The notes under the pieces: model-generated
Databases searched by the model: none
What the model was told of the DNA's origin: nothing
Seen by the model: the letters and a program-made list of their open reading frames with translations, nothing else
Origin: Ramazzottius varieornatus
Lineage: Eukaryota > Tardigrada > Eutardigrada > Parachela > Ramazzottiidae
Assembly: GCA_001949185.1 (NCBI GenBank)
Contig: BDGG01000011.1
Coordinates: forward strand, 1,474,597-1,538,596
DNA: 64,000 nucleotides
Direction: 5' to 3'
Translations under genes and position numbers: made by a program
Part shown: positions 44,946-56,203 of the stretch, one piece after another
Position numbering within the stretch: position 1 is the stretch's first letter
Layout: every line of letters begins with the position of its first letter

Positions 44946-45460
44946 CAAGCAAACCCGGCATATGCGACCGGGCGCTGAAAAAAGCTCAGGCGAGAGCCAG
45001 TGGTGGTTCTGGACCAGTATCCACATTAGCCACAACCTCCGCCAGCACTTCGTATGTCTCACTTGATGCCGACAACTTGGACGCGTACATACTGAACAAA
45101 CCGGCCAACGCCCAAATTGATCCAATTGAGTGGTGGAAACGGAATGGGGCGAAGTATGGTAACCTGCAGTCGATGGCCTTTGACCATATGGTCATTCAAG
45201 CCACTGCAATTGCGTCCGAACAGACCAATTCACTGGGCTGTATGCTTATACACTACAACCGGTCGAAGATGCAAGCGCTTACAATCAGGGCGTCCATAAG
45301 CTTGAGGTCGTGAGAAGGATCTTTCCTTGAGCATGACCCGGATGAGAACGACGAGGAATGGATAAAAGATGAAGTTGTGGAAGACTCTGAGGATCAAGAC
45401 AATGACTGCTGGGAAACTACCGACGATGAATCAGTGCCGGACGACGTGTTCGCCGATTAG
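44946..45460 (+). pseudogene. hAT transposase C-terminal (dimerisation) region
   Basis: The frame reads ALKKAQARASGGSG, DADNLDAYILNKPANAQIDP, IEWWKRNGAKYGNLQSMAFD and VIQATAIASEQTNSLG, the family pattern (D..EWWK.N...P.L..MA.D.L.I.ATS..SE) of the hAT dimerisation domain. After SISLRS a TGA interrupts it. The same frame then continues with an acidic tail (ENDEEWIKDEVVEDSEDQDN) to TAG near 45460. It is separated from the 5' part by the pogo insertion. Confidence 0.75.
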
Positions 45461-45715
45461 TGTATTTGTTCCTTTTATCATTTTTTCTACCTTTTACCTG
45501 CGTCAAATCTGAAGCGAAGTCTACAATATCCATACATCAGACAAAAGTCAATATCACGAGAACGCTCACGTACCCACTCGTCAGCCTCATGAGATTCCCG
45601 AGCCTTTATGGCCCTTTAAATCCTAACATTGCGATGACCACAGGGTCGATCGACCATCGACCAAACGACCACATGGTCGTCGACCCGGTCGGGTCGGACC
45701 TACACTAACTGTTTG

Positions 45716-47350
45716 AATGTTCGTCTACGCCTCTACGGTATGCCCAAGACGTGATTAACGTTTCGCTTGCTCCCACTGGCAGTGGCCTTTACAGCTACAG
45801 CACAAAAACCCTGCAGTGTGTTGTACAAAATGTTATCGGTTTCTGGCTCGGAATTTTCGTGCTGATATTTTTGCCTTCCGTTTAAAGGCTCGTCTCGGAG
45901 CTCTGCATGGTTTGCTGTATGCAGGCTAGGTGGTACGATGTCGACCAAATACCAGCCGTTTGCATGAAATAAAATTCTTGAAAATTATTCGGGAATTAAA
46001 ATTAAATTTTAATTCAGGAGACCGCGAACTTTTAATTAAGTGAAAGTTTTACTTGTTAATTTTGGAGCCGTAAGTGATTAAAATCAGGATTTTTTGGGAG
46101 GTTTAGTTAACAGTAAGTAAAAGTAAAACTCGGAGAGTCATAGTGAAACAACACTGACAGCACAAATGTTCGATCCGATTTATAACAACCATACCACACA
46201 AATGACCACTATCCTGAATACGGTATGAAGTTACATGGCGAGGTTGAAATCTTCCCTTCGGCTGGACTTTCAAACTTTAAAATTCTGGTATCACCAAATT
46301 GTCCAGAACGAAACACGGCAAATGAACCACGCAGTTCTCTGTTCCAAGGGGCGCACGCTGTCAGCCAATAACACTGAAAGCGTGCGCCACTTGGATAACA
46401 ATCTTGTCGAGGTTGTTTGACGAGCTCTCAAATACAGTAATAATCCCCACTTCTTTAGTACGTTACAGGCAGAGCCGCGTATTAAAGAATGTGCGAAGAG
46501 CTTCAAATTTGTTTCTAGAGACTCAAACAAACGTAGAAAAAAGCCAAGGTGCCGCTCGACAGCACGGCCAGTTGTCACACGATTGTGGTGAGGCATACAT
46601 TTACCATTTACAAACTACTTACTAGCACGCTTTAGCGTTTCGAAACCCGCTTTGTGACGTACCAAAGAAGCAGTGTGGGTAGACCATAGTGTTAAATGTG
46701 CGTAGAGCAATAATAACGAAAACGTCGAACAACGGTCTGAACGCTGATTGGAGTAGGGGCAGAAGAAGCCCGACACGCCCTTCGGATTGGATGACGTCAC
46801 GCTTTACTAAACATAAATCGTAAAACACATAAAAAAATGTAAGAAACAAACACAATTCATCGGGAGGGGTCACGGGTGAATTTTATCCTTGGGTTTCCTA
46901 ACAACTTTTGTTTCTTTGGGTTTCGGAAGCTTTTCAACTTGAGTGCGACGCTTCGTTCAGAAATACAGCCGACATTTGAAGAAAAACTGGGCAAGACCAA
47001 GGATCACGTTTTTGATACCGCAATAGTCTACAGAGCCGAAATTCTTCTTTCCAAATCTTAAGGATATTTTCCGAAGCTCGGGAATTTCGTATGTCTTCCT
47101 ACCGATGATGGTTTTGTGAGTCTGAGAAACAAACCAGAAATGAGTTTCGGGTTTGGTCACACGTGTATTACTAGAAAAATGAATTTATTGATGTTTCGAA
47201 AAAAACTAGACCTCAATTGAACAGTAAGGGAACCGGTCAAACTCGATACGAAATTGTAACGAGTATTGTCACCTCGGGGCACCGTATTTCTCGGATTACC
47301 AACCCCCGAGATGATCTGGAAAAGATGGTTAATGACCATCAACGTTGTAG
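45716..47350. other. AT-rich gene-poor stretch
   Basis: It holds one family A palindrome (46345-46425). Sequence at 45960-46130 is AT-rich with AATTAAAATTAAATTTTAATTC-type self-complementary runs. No coding exon was recognised. Confidence 0.4.
46340..46430. repeat. Palindromic repeat family A, intergenic copy
   Basis: CCAAGGGGCGCACGC ... GCGTGCGCCACTTGG, then ATAACAATCTTGTCGAGG and TTGTTTGACGAG. The loop is the inverted form (CAGCCAATAACACTGAA). Confidence 0.8.
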
Positions 47351-49401
47351 CTAGCCCGGACAGTACTCATACACAAGGGGGGTGGCGTCACAGACGCAAA
47401 AATCTACAGGCCGATTTCCGTCTGTTCGGTCATACGGAGGGTTCTGGAGCGCGTTGTCGATCGCCATCTTTGTCGGTACGTTCCAATCAGTCGGTTCCAG
47501 CAAGGGTTTACAAGCGCACCAGGTACCCATGTCAACGCTTCTATCATCGGATCCATACTGAAGAAAGCGCAGGCCGAGAAGTCCACAACCGTCATCGTCC
47601 TTCTCGATATCAAACGCGCCTTTGAAGAAGTCCCTCACGTTCACCTCAAGAAAACCCTGGAAGCCAGTCGCCTCCCTACAGCAGTCCGTAATTTTGTCCT
47701 GTCTTTGCAGAACAATAACAGAGCCCAGCTGGAAGTGAACGGCCAAAGGTCCAGAGTCATCCCGGTCAGGAAAGGTGTCTTCCAAGGCGCGCCACTGTCA
47801 CCCGCACAGTACAACATCGCGACGGATTACGTCACGGGCAACCTGACCCAGGTGCCCATTGCGGAAGAGTATGGCGTTCCCTTGTGTGGGGGAGGACAGC
47901 CCGTTACATTTGTCGGTTTCGCCGATGATTCAGCCGTCATAGCGAAGTCTCGCGAAGCCGCAGTTCAGCTGACCGAGATGGCCATCGGGTTATTGGGGGA
48001 GATTGGGTTGGACGTCAGCCCTACGAAGTCCAAAGCCATCATTCTGGAGAAAGGTGTTCTGTCCGAAGTTTCGTTATGTTTGCTTTCAGGTAGCGTCATC
48101 GAAGCCACGAAGAAACGGGAGAAGGTCCGATACCTTGGGGCGACAATGACAGACCAGCTCGACTTCGACCAAGAGAAAGTCATCCGGCAGCTGACAGATC
48201 AAGGGGATCGCCTCGTCCACTTCGCGCACCTTCACGCCGACCAGAAATTGAACCTTCCCAACCAATGGCTATGGCCATCCATCATCTACCCACTTCAGAC
48301 TGCGCCTATCAACACCATCCCGAAGACCTTCCTGAATACTGTGGACAAGATCGTGAAGAGTGCTGTTCGAGAAATACTGCAGCTGCCAACTGATACACCG
48401 GAAGCCTTCATGTACGCCCCACGGAAGTACAGGGGCCTCGGCCTGATGCGCGCAGTTTGGGAGGCGCAGCTCCAGCATATCTCCATCTGCCACGCTCTGC
48501 TGAGAGACGGAAACCCGTACGTCGTGAATGTTCGAGACCTAGCTGATGAGATCAAGTCGTCGATAGCAGCGCTAAATGTCCCGGCCGATAGGCATCCACC
48601 ACGCTTCAACGAGTACGGCGTACCCGTCAACCCGACACGAAAGATCCGAGAAGAGCTGCGCGTGAGAGAATTCGAGCGTTGGTCCCAGATGCCCCGTGCA
48701 AGTGGAGTCGGCCACTTTAGAGTCAACAACCAGTCGAATAAGTGGGTCTACAACCGGAGTGGACTGACCAACAGTGAATGGATATCGAGCCTCAAGGTGA
48801 CAGTGAATGGTGCCCCAGTCAGTAGCTTTCATGGAAGGAGTAAGGACGGTCCAGCATGCAGAGCTCCAGGCCGTGAAGCTGAGAAAGAAACCCTGTCGCA
48901 TGTCCTTGGTTCCTGCCGTAAAGGTTCTCTGCTGAGAAACGCTAGACACAACCGTGTACGAACGATGGTGGCCGATGCATTCCGAGAAAAGAATGGATTA
49001 GAGGTGTACGAAGAGGTGCCCTGTACCGCCACGGACGATAGCTTAAGACGGATCGATATCATCGTCATCGACCGTGGGAAAAAGCAAGCCTGGGTCGTGG
49101 ACCCAACAGTTCGGTACTAGGGTGGAGAACAACAAGCCACTGAAGTCGATGAAGAGAAAAAGGAGTATCTACGAGCCGTGTGTGCCTGACCTGAAGGAAG
49201 TATGGAATGGAAGGATTTGAGGTGGAAGTGATGGGTCTCTACGTCGGAGCGCGTGGAACGATCTCTAGTTTCTTTGTAGAGTTTTGTAGAAGATTTCCCT
49301 TGGCGAGGGATCTGATGAACTGTATTGTGATAGCCGTGCTCAAAGGCTCGTGCATTCTTCACAATCATCTTTATAGCCAGCAGCCCGTCACTGCGGTCTG
49401 A
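47351..49401 (+). mobile_element. R2-like non-LTR retrotransposon, 5'-truncated and decayed
   Basis: A 589-codon frame (47351-49118) holds reverse-transcriptase motifs: ARTVLIHKGGGVTDAKIYRP (fingers), VLLDIKRAFEEVP, GVFQGAPLSPAQYN, FVGFADDSAVIA and LGATMTD. After the thumb come a zinc-knuckle-like segment (CRAPGREAEKETLSHVLGSC) and the start of a restriction-like endonuclease (RRIDIIVIDRG, WVVDPTVRY). This order is that of R2-type elements. TAG at 49116-49118 interrupts; homologous residues continue in that frame (EQQATEVDEEKKEYL) and then, in a shifted frame, GLYVGARGTIS to about 49401. One knuckle cysteine position carries Arg. The upstream part is missing or frameshifted before 47351. No poly(A) tail or target duplication was seen. 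Confidence 0.8.
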
Positions 49402-50559
49402 ATGTGTACCAATCTCGATCTCAGACATTTTTCTTCAGAATAACGATATTTTACCATGACGAATACCTTTTGGCTGATCCTCGCTTACAGTCTCCATGTG
49501 GCAAACCATGGTTGTTGGTCTGTGCAAACTCATAATAAAGTTTGATTTATCAGCCAGCAAATGGTCCACTCTCCACCGTCAAAGGCTCGAGCCGAGCACT
49601 TACTCGGTAAACAGAGGCAAAGGGATACAGGGGGGGTAGAGGGGACGAAGATAGCAAGGGATGCCGGAGAGCTGGAAAATCTGGTAGCCTGCCGGAAATC
49701 TAATGCAGCACACCACCAGCGCCAATCAATAATCAAAAACTTACCCAAACCTATCGGCGAAACAGCCTTGTTGTTGTGTTCGATGAAAGCTGGAATTGAT
49801 TTGGCTGTTGATTGATAGAACATTTAACACTATGGTCTACCCACACTGAAAGAAGTGAGGATTATCATTGTGTCTGTTTTAGAAGTTCGTCGTAATATTT
49901 TCGGTTACTTTCTCATTGTTGTTCAAAAACTTAGGTCGGTTTTTCGTTCACAAATCATGTTACGGCACTTGCCCGGAAGTTCAGTTTCGTGTGATGCTTC
50001 GCCCAGTTCGTTTTGTGTCGTGCAGATGGGTTCGTCCGGCCCAGTTTTGGGACAATCGTTCTCTGACCGGATTGTTCAGGAATCGAGTTTTAAGTTTTGG
50101 GACCCCAAGGGTCAAATAAAAGCGACAATGCTATCTGATGTAGCAAACATCAAGGAGCACGATGCCGAAGTCTATTTAGCTGTTTGAGCAGTAGTCATCG
50201 AGAAATGCTTGGTTTGGTCATGGGTAATTAGGAAGTCTCCTCATGGCAAAACTAATTGTGACTAATTGGGATCTAATGACCAACAAAATGTTAGTTTCAA
50301 AGCTGCGGCGCCATCGTTATGAGATTCAAAACCAGCGTTTCTTGCTCTATATTATGCCCCACACGATCGTAATATGTGGTCTGGGAGAAAAATCAGAAGC
50401 AAATGCCCCTAGAGTTTTCGACAATTTTTTCTCAAAAGGGCGAACAGCTTTTTGAAACGTTGAACCACGCACGGCGAGATACGGCAAGCTTACCGCACGA
50501 TGTTCTTCGATATTCTTAACAGCCCCATGCCAAACAAGAGTACTTCGGAGACGAAAACG
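49402..50559. other. Inverted-repeat region next to the Ig gene
   Basis: GGTTCGTCCGGCCCAGTTTT followed by GGGACAATCGTTCTC (50028-50062) recurs inverted at about 50536-50572 (GGTTCGTCAAGCTCAATTTT in minus orientation), with further similarity outward (ATCAAGGAGCACGATGCCGA against a related block near 50495-50515). This suggests a MITE of about 0.5 kb. It ends at the last Ig exon. Confidence 0.45.
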
Positions 50560-52507
50560 ATCGTCCCAAAATTGAGCTTGACGAACCCAGATGTACTTTT
50601 GGAAGTCAGTCTCCTGGACATTGCGGATGTGTAGCGTCGACGTTAGCGTGTTCTCCTCTGCATCGGTTACGATTTCGTGTCGTTCATCATTTGTGACCTG
50701 TCGCGAAGATAACAGATCCCGTAAATATGCATACTGTATCATCTCGATTGATCCAGAAGGCAAACATTTCAAAACCACCGCACTCCACTTTTCAACCTTT
50801 CAGTCCCAACATTCACTGCAACATTCGGCAACGTTTCGTCTCTCGTTTCGCTTTCAAGAAAATACGTCCGGGATGAACGGTACAAAAATGTCCAGAATTT
50901 TGAAAAAAGAAGTCTTGCACAATTTTCAAAATGGTTTAATTCCTCACAATTTTTCTGGCATTTCTTCAGAAAATTTGAAAGCTTTGTTATAATTTTATTC
51001 GGAATTTCAGTATGTGCAGATATTTGCCGATTTTATGTATCACGGTTGTTCAAGAGACAGAACTTACTTCCTCCTTGGCGGAAGCATCGGCTTCATGTTC
51101 GGCATGACTTCCTGCCACTACACGATGCCACGTGAACTGATGTCCGTCGGTAGGATAAGCGTTGAAAGAGCATTCCAGCTTGGCGTCTCCACCGACTTTG
51201 GACAGGAAGACGGCGGTGCCGTCCAGGACTTCGGGCTTGTATCGAATGTTAACCCGCACGCTGTTGTTGACGGGCGCGCCAATTCCGTTATCAGCCACAC
51301 AGGCATAATCACCCAACATCCGCCCTGGTCAGTCCGCTCTCGGGTTGCACATTGATCTCTCACTCTGATTTTTAAATTCAGTTAACTTTCAGTTTTTAAA
51401 TTCGTTGATGGCCCGACATGTCCTGTCTGTCCTGTGAAGAGAGAGCGATGTCGTAAAAGATGGTAGTCGTTATTGAAGAGGCAAACAAGCGAGATAACTT
51501 AATCTAGATTTACAACAACACCCAGATCAATCGACGCAGAGTCCTTAGTTCCTCACAAATTTCAGGAATATTTGTCTAAAAAATAAATTTTCACAGATTA
51601 TTTTCTGTTATACTTGGTCAACCTCAACTTAAAATTTTAAATTCGAAAAACGTCAGTTGAAGCCCCGGGTGCCGCGGCAAACAAAACCCGACAGTATTGC
51701 TGTCGCAAAAGGCGCACGTTTTCATTGTCACTGGCTTAACGCGTGCGCCACTTGCAAAAACAATCCTGTCGAGTTCGTTCGTTTTTGCGGAGTGGCGCAC
51801 CTGCACAGTGGATTTGGCAGGGCTTGTGCGCCACTCGGGAAATCCATTGTGCTGAGATTGTCCAAGTTTCAGTTTTAGAATTTTGAAGTTAACGCTGATT
51901 TTTTCGTCAAATTCGCTTGCGGAATACTCCTCCGGAACTAGAATTTCGTTCGACTTCAAAATGTTGTCGGGCAGTTTGAATGTGTTCCGCTTACGGTGAA
52001 GACCTATTCAAGCGTTGGCTGAGGAAATCCCTGGACGCGGCAACTGAGCGGAAGTGGTTGGCCTTTCTCGCTACTGATTTCCTTGTCGCCAGGTTGAATG
52101 TCGACGCTAGGTGGCCGGATAATGGTAACAGCGTGCACTACCTCTACCTGCTCCTCGCCGGCGTCTTGACAGGTGTAATTGCCGGCATTAGCGTTGCTGA
52201 TCCGTGTCAAGATCATGTTGGTCCCTTCCAGTTTCTTGTTCCGCTTGGACGTTAGCGTGGTCCCTGTGGCCAGGATTTTGGCCCCATGTTTCCAGATCAG
52301 GACCCCGCTCTCCGGGTTCTCGATCTCACAGGGTAGTTCCAAGCGCTTGCCGGCCTCTACTATCAAGTCCTGACAGGGCGTCTTCATCCCAGGGGGGGAG
52401 GGGGGGGATTGGCGGAGTGTCGGTGGTTTCTTCGGATTCTGTGGGGTCGTTGCCGTTCGGCTGGATAGCTTCCACCGAGTCTGGACCTTCTTGTCCATGG
52501 ATAAAAC
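50560..52507 (-). pseudogene. Ig-superfamily cell-surface protein (about three Ig domains), frame damaged
   Basis: Minus-strand exons: about 52507-51995, about 51330-51067 and about 50712-50560. Ig1: LIVEAGKRLELPCEIENPES, IWKHG and NANAGNYTCQD. Ig2 begins PPSVDIQPGDKEISSEKGQP, LPLSCRVQGFPQPTLE and ends GDYACVADNGIG. Ig3: LSKVGGDAKLECSFNAYPTD, FTWHR and LTSTLHIRNVQETDFQKYI. The pattern resembles lachesin/klingon-type neuronal adhesion proteins. Problems are TAG (52004-52006) exactly where Ig2 needs its core Trp, an apparent extra G near 51320 before DYACV, and a Trp where Ig3 needs its second Cys, at the edge of an inverted repeat. A poly-C run (52389-52407) makes the frame before Ig1 ambiguous. 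The signal peptide and C-terminal anchor were not found. Confidence 0.6.
51690..51855. repeat. Palindromic repeat family A, two copies in the Ig gene region
   Basis: AAAGGCGCACG ... GCGTGCGCCACTTG and GAGTGGCGCACC ... TTGTGCGCCACTCGGG, separated by CAATCCTGTCGAG. The host gene is on the minus strand. Confidence 0.75.
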
Positions 52508-54184
52508 CTGAAGTGGAAAAGTGGCGGGCAAAACCAAATGCGTGACAAATTCGTAAAAAAGTGGCATCAAATACAGAACAACCAACCAAATAATACTTTG
52601 AAGTAACCAAGCCAATCAACATATACACTTCTTCCGGGTAGCGCTCGATCGGTTGACCGAGCTGTCGAAAGTTTTCAACCGGTATCTTATGATTATCTAA
52701 ACTTTTTTATAGTTGTGGATTAGGGACAGTTCAAGAACGTATGCATACACGGGAACAATAGAGAAGTTGCACATTGCACAAATGTTTCGAACAAACGAGA
52801 ACTAATTAATTTTGAAAATCGAAGTTTATGAAAGCATTCGCTGGAAGCTTTGAGAAGTTGCACAACGCGGGCGCGTTTGAGAAAAACGATGGGACAAACG
52901 ACCGCTGCTGACCATGGTGGTTTGTTCGGCAGTAATTAGCCCACCAAGTTAAAAAAGAACCGGCTCAAATGCAATTCTGATTGACTGATTGTCCGGTGTG
53001 GAGGCCCCGTGTTGCCCGGGCACCGATCACGCTTCCCAGTGCTTCGAGCCAGCCAGGGCATTACTGACGGCAATTCGTTCATGTTTGAAATCTACGGGGG
53101 ACTTCCTTCGTGATTCACGAACGAAGCCCCCCTTCGTTTCGTGAATCACGAGCCGAATTACAAATCTTGAATTTTTAAACTTTTTTAAATGCAATCGTGT
53201 TGTCCAAACTGTCGTTTGTCCAAACCATCTGTGCAATGTGCAACTTCTCTATTAATAACATTGTTGGCCTGTTGGTTTTGGGTATTGGTGCCAGTGGGTG
53301 AACGGTATGTGTGGCCATGATTTCCGGAAGGTGTTCATCCGATCGACCACCCCGTACTGTATGTTAGTCTTGTCTTTGTAAAAGATGTCTCATTTGGATG
53401 GCTTTGTTCCACAGTTCGACGATATTTCGAAAGGAGGTACGTTACAAATATCCGCAAGCGAGACCAAATCGCGACCCTTGTCAGATTGGGATAACTCGTC
53501 GGCGATATTAACTCTGTCGTTCACGCCAGTACGACTACAGTACATTTTACAGACTTTTGAAAGAAGGTCCATGGTGGAGGGTCGCGCAATGACAGCCTGA
53601 TCAGGGATGACGAACTGACAGTCTCGATTGTGTTTCCAAACGTTTCGCCCTGAGCTTTTCAGAAGTTATTACGGAAGACTCAGGTCGATGCTCACCTACT
53701 GAGACGGTACTTTTACTTACCCGATCACGACAAAAAGAGTAATAGAGGCAAAGCATTTCATGAGCAATAGTAACTGAGGAAGAGGTTGCAAAACGCCACT
53801 GAGATGAAGTCTCAGCATACCTCATGTTAACGGTTAGAACAGTTCTCCGCTACACAAAAACTGCCTCCGCAGGGGTTCGAATGACAAGGGAAGAAAGGCC
53901 ACCGCAGAAACCAATGCAAACAACTTTCTAGAGGAGGGAAAAGCAGGCTGAAAATTTTAAGAAAAAACGCTAGAATTCTCCGTCGGAAAGCAGAGGCGGA
54001 TCTGCGAAATCCCACATAAATGGATACTAATCCCGAAAAAAAGATCAACAGATGGAGCCATCGTCCGCCAATTGAGCACTTCTTGGATCGTGGGCGTCAC
54101 GAAAAGAGAATCAGTCTGGAGCACAAAGAGGTAGAGGAGCTTTCTTGCACACCAAAGTACCAGTACTCATAAACTTTGACTCAC
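52508..54184. other. Gene-poor stretch between two minus-strand genes
   Basis: It contains the hairpin at 53108-53151. The 5' part of the Ig gene would be expected here, but no convincing signal-peptide exon was recognised. A minus-strand frame near 53825-53601 has no family match. Confidence 0.35.
53108..53151. repeat. Hairpin, about 19-bp arms with one bulge
   Basis: TCGTGATTCACGAACGAAG faces CTTCGTTTCGTGAATCACGA across CCCCC. The right arm has one extra T. Confidence 0.7.
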
Positions 54185-54704
54185 TGTTAGCTCGTTTAGC
54201 AGCTGTTGCAGCAATGTTTGCATCGTATCATAGTAAGTTGGGTATGTGTTGAAGAGGGGATGTCCGTTAATTCGTGTAACCGGACGTTTTTCATTGGCAC
54301 GAAGTAGTTCACTGACGTCGGTAAAATCGTAACGTACCGTAAGAGTAGTTCCAACATCCATGCGCTCGAGCACTGTGCCAAACTGATAGTAGCGACCGTT
54401 TCCTAAAATACAAAAAGGTCTAGAGCCGGACAATTTCCGTCGACTGACTAGATACATGGGGCAGATCTCGGTAGTACAGTGTGATATCGCGTGACACTTC
54501 AATCTCGATGCTGGAGCATACCTGCGGAGTTAGTCATGACTTCCACGGTCTTAAGATGATTGGCATTCGCATAACACTCAACTGTGACGCTGGAATTTGG
54601 AGGAACCCAGAAGCCTTGGCCCCTGGGCTTACGAACGAGATGGTTTACCGCCATGAGTTCTACGGGAGCCGCATCAAACTCCATATCGACATCGGCGTCA
54701 GGTG
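54185..54704 (-). CDS. Two exons of an unrecognised protein
   Basis: Exon 54704-54522 (after a TTCCAG acceptor) reads PDADVDMEFDAAPVELMAVN, HLVRKPRGQGFWVPPNSSVT and VECYANANHLKTVEVMTNSA. A GTATGC donor and TTTTAG acceptor join it in phase to 54402-54185: GNGRYYQFGTVLERMDVGTT, LTVRYDFTDVSELLRANEKR, then LLQQLLNELT, ending at a GTGAGT donor. Both exons look coding and the junction preserves frame, but I recognise no domain. A beta-rich character (VTVECYAN, TLTVRYDF) is all that can be said. Upstream and downstream exons were not identified. Reading past the last donor gives a stop five codons later. Confidence 0.4.
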
Positions 54705-56145
54705 CTGGAATTCAGGAGAATTACGGCACGAAAAGCGAGGCCTCACTTTACCCGTTTGCCGAACTGGCCACTTTTTCCACGAATGGTTTCTCACTAACCT
54801 TCCGCCACCAAAACGTCAAAATAATGCAAAAGTTTCTCGAAAATTTAGCTTCATTCCCATTCAGTCAGAAGTGGAAACAAGTGGACGATCATGACGGAGG
54901 AAATTCCAGAGGGAAAGTCGGGAAACTTGTTCGACATTAGGAAACACGCTCTCTGAAAAGGGCAGAACAAGCCGGGCCAAGTAAACCACATTTGTTCTCG
55001 ACCGAGCAGGGTCACACCTTCCTGATCGTGTGCTCTGTCTCAATACAGTCCACTCGTTCAAGATCCGTACACTACTCCAATTCAAGTTGGCAAAATTATA
55101 GCGAACACAGGGGGGGGGCGGGGGGGGGGGGCTCGCCATGAAGCTTTCTGGTCGCTTGTTCATCCGAACGCACCAACAGAAGCTACCAGTTGCAGCAACT
55201 TTTGGCCCTTGGAAAACACCGAAACAGGAACAACTTCCAGAACCTCGAAGAATACAAGAGGGTTTGACAATGCCACACTCGGTCAAATGAATTGTGAAGG
55301 CATGGCAGTTCGGCTCACGAAACTGCTTTCGCAGAGCTTGCGCGTTTCATAGGTAGAAGACAAGTCTTTGCTTTTCGATAAAAATTGATTACCCGTACGA
55401 ACGACGTCGCTTTCTTTCGTTTTTCCCAAGCTGTACAGTTGATGTTTGGCTAGTGGCAAATGGAAATGGAAGAAGTGTACGGATCTCAAACCAGTGGACT
55501 ATAATGGCATAGCACTGCCGTTTTTTCACAAGACCGGAACGGCTACAACTTTATCCACTTCCACGCGAAAACGGGTTGCTTCTGACAAAATTATTGAGTT
55601 ATCCTGACCAGCGACGGCTTCGCTTTTTACCTCTTCATCTTGCACGGTTCACCTTACCTGCATCACTGGTCTCTGCGGGATGCTTTTCAACGTTTGCCGA
55701 ATTCTGAAGGCTGTCTCTCCGTCATCATTCAACTAATATCCAAGGATGAACCACGAAGAGACGTCAGTGCATCTTGAGGATGTTCTCCTGTTTCGTATCT
55801 CAGCTCTCAATGGTCGGATCAAGACCATCCAGGTGTCCAGCTCTGGCCAGAAACTGGGTGTTACTTATGAGGGCCGAATGCGGGAACGGAAATTCGAAAA
55901 AAAAGATTTATGGTGGTCTGACTGCCAGCCGTGTTTCGTCTCCCGGTAGCGTATGAAGTCGCCGGAAGTACAGCTGCCAATCTGAAAGGTTTCTATATAG
56001 CCTACTCGATAACCACATCACTTGGCCAAGCTTCAGCTCCAGGCATGGCATCTTCACCCATTAAGTTTCCTCCTCATGCAGGAGGCTAATTTCAGGGTGG
56101 CGACCCCTTTGGTGCTAAATTCTCCTCTGCATATTTATGGAGTGT

Positions 56146-56184
56146 ACTCGGGTACACTCCGCCTCACGCGGAGTGTACCCGAGT
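56146..56184. repeat. Perfect hairpin, 17-bp arms and 5-base loop
   Basis: ACTCGGGTACACTCCGC, loop CTCAC, GCGGAGTGTACCCGAGT. It lies just upstream of the MITE. Confidence 0.75.
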
Positions 56185-56203
56185 GAGGCGAAATTATCTA
56201 CGA

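Larger units (their letters stand above)
42556..45715 (+). mobile_element. hAT transposon with perfect 8-bp target duplication, carrying a nested element
   Basis: ACTGTTTG stands at 42556-42563 and again at 45708-45715. Between them the ends read TAGTGTAGGTCCGACCCGAC and its inverted copy, with terminal repeats of about 55 bp (42564-42618, 45653-45707). An 8-bp duplication and TAGNG ends are hAT hallmarks. Plus-strand hAT coding relics lie at 42599-42795 and 44946-45460. A pogo-like element has landed between them. Confidence 0.85.

Noticed and set aside
52326..52507. Alternative acidic frame before Ig1 (GPDSVEAIQPNGNDPTESEE)
   Set aside because: It looks like a natural linker but connects to the Ig1 frame only by a shift in the poly-C run at 52389-52407. 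It cannot be decided without re-sequencing, so it is not annotated as coding.
53860..53885. GGGTTCGAATG resembling a tRNA B box
   Set aside because: No A box or cloverleaf can be folded around it.
55746..55949. 67-codon plus-strand frame
   Set aside because: No recognisable domain, no upstream or downstream splice partners, and it lies between a G-run and a MITE.
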